Both the position numbers and the translations under genes were made by a program. Shown one piece after another: positions 1 to 7,232 of a stretch of DNA of 21,103 nt (positions are counted from its first letter, which is position 1; the number at the start of each line of letters is the position of its first letter). The notes beneath the pieces are model-generated. The model made no database searches and was not told the DNA's origin. It worked only from the letters and a program-made list of their open reading frames with translations. The DNA is from a virus. The stretch spans positions 1-21,103 of the IMG/VR virus record IMGVR_UViG_3300044846_000918; one strand, written 5' to 3'.

Positions 1-1
1 T

Positions 2-604
2 AACACAGATGTATTAGCTATTGGTGCAAATGTAGGACCTGTTCAAAGAGGTGACTCATACCTAACATATGGTATGACACTTGGAGATTTCAAAAATGAT
101 GTTATCAATGGTAACATGGTTTATGAGCAAGGTACTTTTTCTCCACTTGCATTTACTACAGATCCTATGCCTTACTATGGTACAGGACAAGTTAATTTTC
201 CAGGTCAACCTAAAAATCTAATTTATAGATTAGTAGGATTTATACAGGCACCAGGATTTGCAAGTTCTTATAGTATCAAAATTGGAGAATTAGCTACAAT
301 ATCGCCAGCTACTCCCTCACTTGAAATTGTTGTTATAAGTAATGGCTCTACAGTTCAAGAAGATGGTATTACAGGTATTGGAAGAGCGGTTAGTATAATG
401 GGTCCTGGAGCAATTGTAAGAAATTTTGCAACAAGTGCATCTGCAATTCTTACAACAGCTTATATTAGAGCAGACAATTCTGTTGATCCACTTGTTCAAG
501 AAGTATTTGTTGAACTAGCTGGACCTGTAAACTTTAGTTGTAATGTTACATTAGATCTTCTTGTAGCTGTTCCTGAAGGATATGAATTTACTTGGACTAG
601 ATAA
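2..604 (+). CDS. Appendage/tail-fibre-like protein, 5'-truncated by window edge
   Basis: The reading frame is open from base 2 without a stop, so the first internal ATG (base 74) is probably not the true start and the gene begins outside the window. The visible 200 residues are rich in short beta-prone stretches, Gly, Thr, Ser and Val, with no Cys-rich, nuclease or membrane motif. It ends in an aromatic EGYEFTWTR tail. This composition, and its place just upstream of four more beta-rich fibre-type genes, suggest a virion appendage or fibre component. I do not recognise a specific family and infer the role from context. It lies 11 bases upstream of the next gene and is probably co-transcribed with it. 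Confidence 0.6.
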   Translation, partial: NTDVLAIGANVGPVQRGDSYLTYGMTLGDFKNDVINGNMVYEQGTFSPLAFTTDPMPYYGTGQVNFPGQPKNLIYRLVGFIQAPGFASSYSIKIGELATISPATPSLEIVVISNGSTVQEDGITGIGRAVSIMGPGAIVRNFATSASAILTTAYIRADNSVDPLVQEVFVELAGPVNFSCNVTLDLLVAVPEGYEFTWTR

Positions 605-615
605 TATAACGCGTC

Positions 616-1296
616 ATGGATATTCTAAATTTTATTTCTTGGATTAAAGGTAGAAGAAGATTTACATCAGTAGATCCTACTGAAACTTTATTACCTGTCG
701 GTATAAGAGATACAAGAAGAGATGACAAATATTTAACTGGCGCTATTTCAGTTCAGGAACTAATAAATCTTGTACCTCCATCTGGCAATTTTGGACTATA
801 TGCTCAGACTGGTAATAGTATTCCAATAACTAATACTACAGTAGAAAGCACTTTAATAAACGGTGGGGTGGGAACATTATCCGTTCCCGCTAATGCTTTT
901 CAAATAGGAGATAGTTTTAGAGCAGTGTTTGGAGGAATTTTAAATGCTGCTAATAATCAAACTATTAGAGTTAAAGTAAAAGCAGGAAGTGTTATTTTAT
1001 TAGATAGCGGTATTCAACCAATTACTAATATTACAAATGATGTATTTAGTTTAAACATAGACTTTACTATTAGACAACTTGGGACTGCTGGTGTAGCATC
1101 TATAGTAGCTTTAGGAGCATTTCATTACACAAAGACTTCAAATGCTACAGTGCAAGGTTTTGCATTCAATACAGTAAACAGTACAACTTTCAATACTACA
1201 ATTAATAATACTTTAGATGTTACGGTACAGTGGGGTAGTGCTAATGCTGGTAACTCTATATATTCGGATATATTTATATTAAACAAAACATACTAA
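616..1296 (+). CDS. Beta-rich tail appendage/fibre-like protein
   Basis: 226 residues. The N-terminal part (about 1-60) has a charged anchor-like segment with RDTRRDDKYLTGAISVQELI, a pattern I associate with the attachment end of small fibre-like proteins in Bacteroidetes phages. The remainder (about 75-226) is a Thr/Asn/Val-rich beta region with repeated NNTxxxTVQWGSA-type strands, ending IYSDIFILNKTY. No enzyme motif is visible. The likely role is a small receptor-binding or appendage subunit with an N-terminal virion anchor and a C-terminal jelly-roll-like head. That is inference from composition and from its place in a run of fibre genes. The next gene starts two bases after the stop. Confidence 0.6.
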   Translation: MDILNFISWIKGRRRFTSVDPTETLLPVGIRDTRRDDKYLTGAISVQELINLVPPSGNFGLYAQTGNSIPITNTTVESTLINGGVGTLSVPANAFQIGDSFRAVFGGILNAANNQTIRVKVKAGSVILLDSGIQPITNITNDVFSLNIDFTIRQLGTAGVASIVALGAFHYTKTSNATVQGFAFNTVNSTTFNTTINNTLDVTVQWGSANAGNSIYSDIFILNKTY

Positions 1297-1298
1297 TC

Positions 1299-1652
1299 AT
1301 GTCAATAGGTAATTTAAAAGACTACGGTAATAAAGGAAATAATTTTCCTTGGCAATATAAAATGCTTAAGGGATTGGATGCTCTTCTTGCTGCATTTTCA
1401 GGTAGTGGGTCATTTATTGCACCACAATCTAAAGTAACTACTGTAGTAAGAGTAACAAATGCTGGAGCTGTTGCAGTTGGTGCGGCAAGTATTTCAATTG
1501 CTAATGTTGGATTGGCTAATGGTACAGTAAAGGGTGTAACAATTAAGCCCGGAGAAACTGTTACATTTAGTGCCGGAGCAATTAACAATACCTTAGATGC
1601 AATAGACTATGTTGCAACCGGAACAGAATTTCTAATCATTACAGTAGTATAG
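1299..1652 (+). CDS. Small conserved phage protein of the fibre cluster
   Basis: 117 residues. Residues 1-33 form a polar, amphipathic head with GNxKDYGNKGNNFPWQYK followed by MLKGLDALLAAFSGSG. I recognise this head from small proteins next to fibre genes in Bacteroidetes phages, where it has no assigned function. Residues 45-117 are a Val/Ala/Gly-rich beta sandwich with a KPGETVTFSAG turn, resembling a small Ig-like or fibre-tip domain. The design (constant N-terminal attachment, beta C-terminal domain) suits a virion decoration or fibre-associated subunit, but function is unknown. It is separated by two bases from the gene before and one base from the gene after, so it is surely in the same operon. 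Confidence 0.6.
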   Translation: MSIGNLKDYGNKGNNFPWQYKMLKGLDALLAAFSGSGSFIAPQSKVTTVVRVTNAGAVAVGAASISIANVGLANGTVKGVTIKPGETVTFSAGAINNTLDAIDYVATGTEFLIITVV

Positions 1653-1653
1653 T

Positions 1654-3642
1654 ATGTCTACAGAAATAGGGTTTGTAGATTCCTTGGGAGAAAGCAATGA
1701 GACCCAGGCCTCATTTAACTACCCTAAAAAACTCTACTATGACGGAGCCAAAAGAACTAATGATGCTGCAGGGGTAAATAAAGAAAACCAGATCTGCACA
1801 TATAACACCCTATATGATCTAAATACTGAAAGACTCTTAAGAAGAGCAAGTCTTTTAGTTACTCCAACTTTTTATAAAGAGGGAACACTTTTTTCTGTAA
1901 AACCTACAGGAAGTACCAATGGTAACTTTACTGTTACTAGAGCAACTACTGCCACTCGTGTCAACGCTGCGGGCTTGGTTGAGTTAGTGCCTTATAATTT
2001 GTTGCAGCAAAGTGAAGTTTTTAGTAATGCTATTTGGCTCAAAGGTGCTTCAACCATACTTCCAAATATTACAACTGCACCAAACGGCACGTTAACTGCT
2101 GATAAAATATATCCAACTTCTTCAGGTAACGCAAGGGCAGTTCAGCAAGTTTTAAGCGGAGTTGTATTAAATAATCATACTACAAGTATTTATGCAAAAC
2201 ACGATGGAGGCACAATAAATATTTTAACCTTGACACGCGGAATGTCACCTGATGTTTCATTTAATATTTTAACAGGTCAAGTTGTAGGAACAATACCTAC
2301 AGGTATGTCTGCTTCTATTCAATCAGTTGGAAATGGTTGGTTTCGATGCATTGTACAATATAATTCTGCAAATACAGATAATAGAGTATATTGGTTGTTA
2401 AGTAACTCTGCAAATAGCTTTACAGTAACAGCTAATGGAACAGATGGCATATTCCTATGGGGCGCTCAACTTGTCGAAGGCACTTCTGCCCTTGACTACC
2501 AAATGACGGAAACACGGCTTAACATCCCTCGCCTTGACTACTCACTTGGAAGCTGCCCTAACATCTTGCTTGAGCCGCAGAGGACTAACCTTGCGTTGAG
2601 GAGTGAGGAGTTTGAGAATGTTATTGTTTGGACAAGCTCAATAGGTGGTACGGGAGTTCTTCCAACAAGGACTGCAAATTCTGTTATTTCACCTAGCGGA
2701 GTTCAAAACGCAGATACTATTGTTTTTAATAGAGGTGCGGGAAATACAATCAATGACCAATGTGTTATAAGTCAACCTATCACTATACCAACAACGGGAA
2801 CTTATTATTTTTCCGTTTGGATGAAAGCAACAACGAGTGGAGATGTAGGCAAACAAGTATTATTAAGATGTGGAAATTCGGGAACTTTAACGCCTTTTAC
2901 ACTTACTGCTAATTGGACAAGATTTGAAACAACTGCTTCAGTCACTTTAGGTTTAAGTAGTTTTCAAATAGGAAACAGAGGAACAATAACAACGGGAAAT
3001 TCAGTTAGCGTTGACCTATGGGGCGCACAACTCGAAGCGGGCGCTTACGCAACATCTTATATACCAACAGTTGCTGCAAGTGTTACAAGGAATGCTGACG
3101 TAATCAGTAGAGGCAACATCTTCACCAATGGGCTGATTACTGCAAGCGGGGGTACTTGGTTTGTGGATTTGAGAAATAACCTTTCAAGAGTAAGAGATAA
3201 CGGAAGCAATGGCTTATTTTTAAGTTCAACATCAACAGGAAGTGGAGGCGATACGCTCGGTTTTCAAAGCACGGGTGGCGCTGTTAGAATGTCTGTATTT
3301 AGACGAATCAGCGGAACATTTGCAAGCCTATTTACACTCACTACTGACAACGCAAAAGTAGCCATCAAATGGAACGGAACAACGGCAGACGTATTTGTTA
3401 ACGGGGTTAAGGTTGTTACTGCAACTTCATTTACTGCAACTAATTTAGATTTCTTATCGGGTTTAGCTGCTGACGTACCAAAGAACATCAACTCAATGGC
3501 GCTATTCCCAACTCCGCTTACTGACGGGGAGATGTCCATGCTCACTTCGGGAGTCTACACACCTGCACTTGCATACGCTCAGTTAGGTCTCACATCAGAG
3601 TCACCTGCCTGCTTAGATTCATCTGTAAACGCTTTATTATAA
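1654..3642 (+). CDS. Modular phage fibre protein with tandem carbohydrate-binding-like modules
   Basis: 662 residues, probably a receptor-binding fibre or spike. Residues 1-90 are a unique N-terminal attachment region. Residues 92-114 carry FTVTRATTATRxNAAGLVEL, a boundary motif common in phage adhesins. Two carbohydrate-binding-like beta modules follow. Module 1 (about 115-270) ends LWGAQLVEGTSALDYQ. A hinge (about 287-320) contains LLEPQRTNL and RSEEF. Module 2 (about 320-480) ends LWGAQLEAGAYATSYIPT. Residues 481-640 form a LamG-like C-terminal domain with a FVNGVKV strand and an ALFPTPLTDGEMSML end. The next gene is a paralogue with the same architecture. Base composition jumps at the conserved hinge (about 53% GC at 2461-2580 against about 27% at 2341-2400). 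No cleavage or lyase motif is seen; binding is inferred. Confidence 0.75.
   Translation: MSTEIGFVDSLGESNETQASFNYPKKLYYDGAKRTNDAAGVNKENQICTYNTLYDLNTERLLRRASLLVTPTFYKEGTLFSVKPTGSTNGNFTVTRATTATRVNAAGLVELVPYNLLQQSEVFSNAIWLKGASTILPNITTAPNGTLTADKIYPTSSGNARAVQQVLSGVVLNNHTTSIYAKHDGGTINILTLTRGMSPDVSFNILTGQVVGTIPTGMSASIQSVGNGWFRCIVQYNSANTDNRVYWLLSNSANSFTVTANGTDGIFLWGAQLVEGTSALDYQMTETRLNIPRLDYSLGSCPNILLEPQRTNLALRSEEFENVIVWTSSIGGTGVLPTRTANSVISPSGVQNADTIVFNRGAGNTINDQCVISQPITIPTTGTYYFSVWMKATTSGDVGKQVLLRCGNSGTLTPFTLTANWTRFETTASVTLGLSSFQIGNRGTITTGNSVSVDLWGAQLEAGAYATSYIPTVAASVTRNADVISRGNIFTNGLITASGGTWFVDLRNNLSRVRDNGSNGLFLSSTSTGSGGDTLGFQSTGGAVRMSVFRRISGTFASLFTLTTDNAKVAIKWNGTTADVFVNGVKVVTATSFTATNLDFLSGLAADVPKNINSMALFPTPLTDGEMSMLTSGVYTPALAYAQLGLTSESPACLDSSVNALL
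2461..2623 (+). repeat. Inter-module hinge, copy 1 (paired with 4282-4440)
   Basis: This stretch encodes the conserved WGAQLVEG...LLEPQRTNL...RSEEF linker between the two carbohydrate-binding-like modules. It is repeated at protein level in the next gene. The longest DNA identity I see by eye is the 15-base block cagaggactaacctt. Its GC content (about 53% over 2461-2580, counted by hand) is far above the flanking module interior. Confidence 0.6.
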
Positions 3643-3643
3643 T

Positions 3644-5317
3644 ATGGCAACACCAACATTCATACTACCATCAGCACCTACCTACACTGAGGGTTTTGTA
3701 AACGGACTGAACGTCTATCCTAACCCTACGAACTTTGTAGCTAACCAAGTGCCGTTCACAAGAGCCACTACAGCCACAAGAACAAATGCAGCAGGACTGA
3801 TTGAGCTTACGCCTTATAATTTGATAACTTGGTCGGAGCAATTGGATAACATAGCTTGGAGTAAAACTAATACTAATGTATTACCAAACCTGACAAACTC
3901 ACCCTTTGGAGTTTTAAATGCAGATTTAGTAATACCAACTACTACTAATGGAGAGCATAATACTAATCCACCTAATGCACCTTTAGCACCTATTACTAAT
4001 GCAGAAACTGCAAGTATATATGCAAAAGCCTCAGGTTACAATTTTATAGGCATCAGAATAAATGTTAATTCTAGTTGGGTAGTTTCTTTTTTCGACTTAA
4101 TCAATGGTGTAGTTATCTCTACTGGGGCAGGTATGACTGCTTCAATTCAATCTGTTGGTGAAGGTTGGTACAGATGTATCGTGTCTTATTCACTAAGGAC
4201 TGCTAATGGGATACAACTAATTCCTAGTAATAATGGAGTTTCAATAACCTTTGCTGGTGATGGGAATTCAGGAGTTTTCATGTGGGGAGCCCAACTTGTA
4301 GAAGGAACAGACGCTCTACCATACCAACTAACAGAGACACGCCTCAACAGGCCAAGAGTAGACTTCTCACTAGGCGGTTGCCCTAATCTATTGTTAGAGC
4401 CACAGAGGACTAACCTTTTGGTGAGAAGCGAGGAGTTTAATAATGCCTCGTGGTTTTCTTCATCAGGAGGAGTAAGTGTATTGGCTAATCAAGCAATAGC
4501 TCCAAATGGTCAAAATCAAATGGATTTAATTACTTTCACGGGAAATACACAAAATCTAATACAAAGCGTAATTGTATTAAATGCAACGCAGTATACCTTT
4601 TCAATATGGTTGGCAACTACATCAGGAACGCAAACAGTGCAAATTGGAGGCATTGACATAAATGTTTGGAATACTGTAACAGTTACAACAACACCAACAA
4701 GGTTTACAATAACATCTACAACAACGTCAACTACAAGATTTCCTGGAATAAGAAGTACTGGAGCTTCTTCTATTTTGGCTTGGGGCGCACAAATGGAACT
4801 CGGAGCCTATCCAACTACATACGTACCAACTCAAGCAGCAACTGTTACACGCAACTTAGATGTCGCTCAGCTAACAGGTGCTCAAACATTAATTGGTCAA
4901 ACTGAAGGTACATTGTATTGGGAAGGTACGCTTACTGCGGGTCAAGCAGATGATATATTTTATTTAAATACAAGCGTTACAAATAGTGTTTTCCTTTATA
5001 GGGCTACTGGAGTCAGCAATACAATTTTGTTCCGTATTTATTATGGTGGTTCTTTTATTACTATAGGTAACGCAACAGCATATACGGGTTTAGTTAAAAT
5101 TGCAGCAGCTTATAAAAGTGGAGATAGTGTTTTATACATTAACGGGGTACAAACAGGTACAAGCGCCACCGCCTTTGCATTTACGGGTGCTCTTAACGAT
5201 GTAGTTTTAAACAACTCGGCTTATGGATTTGGCAATGCAGCTAAAAGAATTAAGTCAGCTGCTATATATAACACTCGATTAACTAATGCGGAATTAGCAA
5301 CATTAACAACACCATAA
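3644..5317 (+). CDS. Modular phage fibre protein, paralogue of the preceding gene
   Basis: 557 residues with the same plan as the gene immediately upstream but a much shorter N-terminus. The boundary motif PFTRATTATRTNAAGLIEL is at residues 37-55. Module 1 (about 58-215) ends MWGAQLVEGTDALPYQ. The hinge with LLEPQRTNLL and RSEEF is at about 236-266. Module 2 (about 267-405) ends WGAQMELGAYPTTYVPT. A LamG-like C-terminal domain (about 410-555) contains VLYINGVQTG and IYNTRLTNAELATL. The conserved hinges match the neighbour closely, while module interiors differ strongly. The likely role is a second receptor-binding fibre with different specificity, or a subunit that assembles on the first. It begins one base after the upstream stop and is followed after two bases by a small trailing gene. 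Confidence 0.75.
   Translation: MATPTFILPSAPTYTEGFVNGLNVYPNPTNFVANQVPFTRATTATRTNAAGLIELTPYNLITWSEQLDNIAWSKTNTNVLPNLTNSPFGVLNADLVIPTTTNGEHNTNPPNAPLAPITNAETASIYAKASGYNFIGIRINVNSSWVVSFFDLINGVVISTGAGMTASIQSVGEGWYRCIVSYSLRTANGIQLIPSNNGVSITFAGDGNSGVFMWGAQLVEGTDALPYQLTETRLNRPRVDFSLGGCPNLLLEPQRTNLLVRSEEFNNASWFSSSGGVSVLANQAIAPNGQNQMDLITFTGNTQNLIQSVIVLNATQYTFSIWLATTSGTQTVQIGGIDINVWNTVTVTTTPTRFTITSTTTSTTRFPGIRSTGASSILAWGAQMELGAYPTTYVPTQAATVTRNLDVAQLTGAQTLIGQTEGTLYWEGTLTAGQADDIFYLNTSVTNSVFLYRATGVSNTILFRIYYGGSFITIGNATAYTGLVKIAAAYKSGDSVLYINGVQTGTSATAFAFTGALNDVVLNNSAYGFGNAAKRIKSAAIYNTRLTNAELATLTTP
4282..4440 (+). repeat. Inter-module hinge, copy 2 (paired with 2461-2623)
   Basis: This is the second copy of the fibre hinge, encoding WGAQLVEGTDAL...LLEPQRTNLL...RSEEF. 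Many codons differ from copy 1 but the protein sequence is largely kept. About 50% GC at 4321-4380 against about 35% in sampled module interiors (3961-4020 and 4561-4620). Confidence 0.55.
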
Positions 5318-5319
5318 CC

Positions 5320-5634
5320 ATGAACATTTTCAAATTATCCTATCAAGACAAAGACCAAGCAGTAGCTGACTTGGTTGCAAAGAACATTTTAGTACCTCAA
5401 GAGGAAGGTTACTCATACGGAGAAGGAGTGCAGGCCGTTGTTGAGCTAGGCATCATCTGCTTAGACCCAACTGCTGAGCCACCTGTATATGCTGAAGGAT
5501 ATCACTATGATGTAATGTCAACAGAGACATATGACTTTGGAGCTAATTTAGTAGAACCTGCAAATCCTAAACATGCTTTTGCCGGATACCCTATTACTGC
5601 AGAATATATTCCTACAGAAGAGGAACTTATCTAA
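5320..5634 (+). CDS. Small acidic protein trailing the fibre genes
   Basis: 104 residues, acidic, soluble, without signal or membrane segment. The N-terminus reads MNIFKLSYQDKDQAVADLVAK, followed by a Gly/Tyr segment (YSYGEGVQAVVELG). The C-terminus is Pro/Glu-rich and ends in IPTEEELI. Short genes like this directly behind Bacteroidetes phage fibre genes are common and unassigned. A fibre-assembly chaperone or small virion subunit are both possible, and the sequence does not decide between them. It starts two bases after the fibre stop and is followed by a 21-base gap before the lysis genes. Confidence 0.55.
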   Translation: MNIFKLSYQDKDQAVADLVAKNILVPQEEGYSYGEGVQAVVELGIICLDPTAEPPVYAEGYHYDVMSTETYDFGANLVEPANPKHAFAGYPITAEYIPTEEELI

Positions 5635-5655
5635 ATTTTTAGTAAATTATACTAT

Positions 5656-6150
5656 ATGCTTAATAAGTCTAACATATCTCTATTTCTACAAGTTGCTTTG
5701 GCTACTATGTGTATATTCTTACTCATGCGCAGTCCTAAGCAAGTATATCCTGTAAGTACACAGAAAACTATTGAGACTAGAATTCAAGGTAAGGAAACTG
5801 TAATTAAACAGCAAGGTAAAGCAATAGATAATAGCAAAGTTATTATTGATGAACTCAACCATGGACTTTTTGATCTACAAGCAGAGTTAGAAAAAGTTAA
5901 AAACTCCAGAGATACTTTTAAAATTACACAGATCCAGGATACAATGATCCATGTACTCTACCGTAGAGATAAAGAGAAAGATGCTATCATAGCTGCCCAG
6001 GATACTATTATAGTAGCACAGAGATACATTATAAACTCCCAGGATACTATTATCACATCACAAGCTTTTGACATCAAGAAACTAAAGAGACAAAGAAACA
6101 TCTCTTTTATACTAAATGGAATACTAACTACAGGATTAATTATAAAATGA
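5656..6150 (+). CDS. Membrane-anchored coiled-coil protein, inner-spanin-like
   Basis: 164 residues. An N-terminal hydrophobic segment (about 8-24, FLQVALATMCIFLLM) is followed by a long charged helical region (about 38-147), and a second hydrophobic stretch closes the protein (about 149-163). QDT(M/I)I motifs begin at residues 94, 115 and 129. Their spacings of 21 and 14 fit a heptad-phased coiled coil. The DNA of the last two motifs shares an identical 16-base block (5996-6011 and 6038-6053). An N-terminal membrane anchor plus periplasmic coiled coil is the layout of inner-membrane spanins (Rz-like), but the C-terminal hydrophobic end is unusual for them. It overlaps the next gene by four bases (ATGA), suggesting translational coupling. 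Confidence 0.6.
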   Translation: MLNKSNISLFLQVALATMCIFLLMRSPKQVYPVSTQKTIETRIQGKETVIKQQGKAIDNSKVIIDELNHGLFDLQAELEKVKNSRDTFKITQIQDTMIHVLYRRDKEKDAIIAAQDTIIVAQRYIINSQDTIITSQAFDIKKLKRQRNISFILNGILTTGLIIK

Positions 6151-6410
6151 TGGAAATTTCACAACTTATCCAATGGGGACTGATTGCAGTTACAGGTGTT
6201 CTCGGATACTTTCTAAGAATGATACACACAGATGTAAGAAACAATACAGAAAGTCTAGGAAAACTAAAAGGAAAAATTGAACTTGTAGAACAAGAATCTA
6301 GATTAAAATATCAGGCCATTCAGGAACAGACTCAACTTGAGATTAAAAACTTGGCTAAGAGTGTTGCTGAATTATCTGATGCAGTTAAACAACTAATATT
6401 ACAAAGATAA
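6147..6410 (+). CDS. Single-TM coiled-coil protein of lysis cassette (haemolysin XhlA/holin-like topology)
   Basis: 87 residues. A hydrophobic segment near the N-terminus (about 8-24, IQWGLIAVTGVLGYFLR) is followed by an extended charged amphipathic helix (about 28-85) likely to form a coiled coil. This topology resembles XhlA-type and other small phage lysis accessory proteins, but I see no signature that fixes the family. Two consecutive ATG codons (6147 and 6150) are possible starts. The first overlaps the upstream stop as ATGA, consistent with coupling. The stop overlaps the next start by one base (TAATG). The role in membrane disruption is inferred from position among holin, spanin-like and endolysin genes. 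Confidence 0.55.
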   Translation: MMEISQLIQWGLIAVTGVLGYFLRMIHTDVRNNTESLGKLKGKIELVEQESRLKYQAIQEQTQLEIKNLAKSVAELSDAVKQLILQR

Positions 6411-6610
6411 TGGATACAACAGCAGTAGAAACAACAACACCAGACTTTGGTGTATTTGCACAATTGGGAGACTACGGTCCCCTAGGATTGGCAGTATTAG
6501 CCCTTGGCTATGTAGCTTGGTTATTTATCAAGAGATACCTTGATGAGAACAAGAAGATGAAAGAAGAGCTTACAGAAAAGAAAGTTGTAAAAAGAAAAAC
6601 TAGAAAGTAA
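6410..6610 (+). CDS. Small holin-like membrane protein (tandem paralogue 1)
   Basis: 66 residues. A polar N-terminal tail (1-20) is followed by one hydrophobic segment (about 22-42, YGPLGLAVLALGYVAWLFIK) with small-residue Gly/Ala spacing suited to helix packing. The C-terminal tail is highly charged and basic, ending VVKRKTRK. A single TM helix with a basic cytosolic tail is typical of small holins or antiholins. The next gene carries a nearly matching TM segment: 14 of 23 residues are identical when aligned by eye. It is joined by one-base TAATG overlaps on both sides, so expression is tightly coupled. Confidence 0.6.
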   Translation: MDTTAVETTTPDFGVFAQLGDYGPLGLAVLALGYVAWLFIKRYLDENKKMKEELTEKKVVKRKTRK

Positions 6611-6855
6611 TGTCATTTGGTCCCTTTGAAGTATTAACACAGTATGGAGTACTAGGCTTTGCTGTCTTAGCACTGGGTTATTTATGCTGGATGTTTTTAA
6701 ACAAACTTCTCAAGAGTGAAGAAGAGTTAAAAATAAAAGTAGAAGAACTAGAAGGTGATTATAGAGATGAGCTAGAAAAAAAACTAGAAGAAAGCACTGA
6801 AAGCTCAAAGAGTTTAAAAGAAACTATACTATTGCTTTTTAGTAAGAAGAAATGA
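6610..6855 (+). CDS. Small holin-like membrane protein with coiled-coil tail (tandem paralogue 2)
   Basis: 81 residues. The TM segment (about 12-32, YGVLGFAVLALGYLCWMFLN) aligns directly with that of the upstream gene, while the C-terminal tail differs. Residues 35-75 are an acidic Glu/Lys-rich helix likely to be a coiled coil, ending FSKKK. The pair looks like a tandem duplication followed by divergence of the cytosolic tail, reminiscent of holin/antiholin pairs. That pairing is inference. It starts within the TAATG of the preceding gene and overlaps the following gene by four bases (ATGA). Confidence 0.6.
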   Translation: MSFGPFEVLTQYGVLGFAVLALGYLCWMFLNKLLKSEEELKIKVEELEGDYRDELEKKLEESTESSKSLKETILLLFSKKK

Positions 6856-7232
6856 GAACTAGATTATTTCTGATAGCGGGTGGTTTTATTCTACTTGTAA
6901 TATTACAGATATTCTCAAGTGGTCATGAACATGTAGTTGTTGTAGATGATAATGTTCAATTAACTGGAAAGAACAAACAACTTACTACAGCAAATACTAA
7001 GTTAACTAAAAGTGTAGGTAAGTTAAAAGCTGCAAATAAAGAACTAGTAGAGGATAAAGCAAATCTAGAAGAAATGGTCTCTGAAGTTATTGGAGACTTA
7101 GATAGTACAAGATCTGTAGTAAAAGACATAAAAAAAGAATTAGCAAATGAAAAAGATATTGTTCGCAAGCAGTCTACTGGTAAGCAGTTTGAGTTCCAGC
7201 CAATCACGTTACCCACTTCAGACGGTAATTGA
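6852..7232 (+). CDS. Inner-membrane spanin-like protein (i-spanin candidate)
   Basis: 126 residues. An N-terminal anchor (about 4-22, RLFLIAGGFILLVILQIF) is followed by a periplasmic region (about 35-113) of Lys/Glu/Leu-rich heptads (KNKQLTTANTKLTKSVGKL and onward), a clear coiled coil. The extreme C-terminus is Pro-containing (PITLPTSDGN). This is the classic Rz-like i-spanin plan, and the length is within the usual i-spanin range. Its last 86 bases also encode, in another frame, the signal peptide and first residues of the next gene, an embedded arrangement like Rz/Rz1. The first four bases overlap the upstream stop (ATGA). Motif-level similarity to known spanins was not tested. Confidence 0.65.
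   Translation: MRTRLFLIAGGFILLVILQIFSSGHEHVVVVDDNVQLTGKNKQLTTANTKLTKSVGKLKAANKELVEDKANLEEMVSEVIGDLDSTRSVVKDIKKELANEKDIVRKQSTGKQFEFQPITLPTSDGN

Noticed and set aside
317-499. Antisense frame of 60 aa rich in Asn and Cys
   Set aside because: It is the reverse-complement shadow of the truncated fibre gene. It has no leader and a composition caused by the opposite strand's codons.
1654-5317. Possible diversity-generating retroelement target in the modular fibre genes
   Set aside because: No reverse transcriptase gene, template repeat or adenine-biased variable repeat pair is visible in the window. The similarity between the two genes is in hinges, not in a terminal variable repeat.
5573-5755. 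60-aa hydrophobic frame overlapping the 5' end of the lysis cassette
   Set aside because: It overlaps the trailing fibre gene and the first membrane gene in another frame, has no leader, and the longer frames explain the DNA better.
7147-7206. Lipoprotein signal peptide (classic o-spanin) in the overlapping gene
   Set aside because: There is no Cys after the hydrophobic core. The sequence ends SSSQS, which fits signal peptidase I cleavage.
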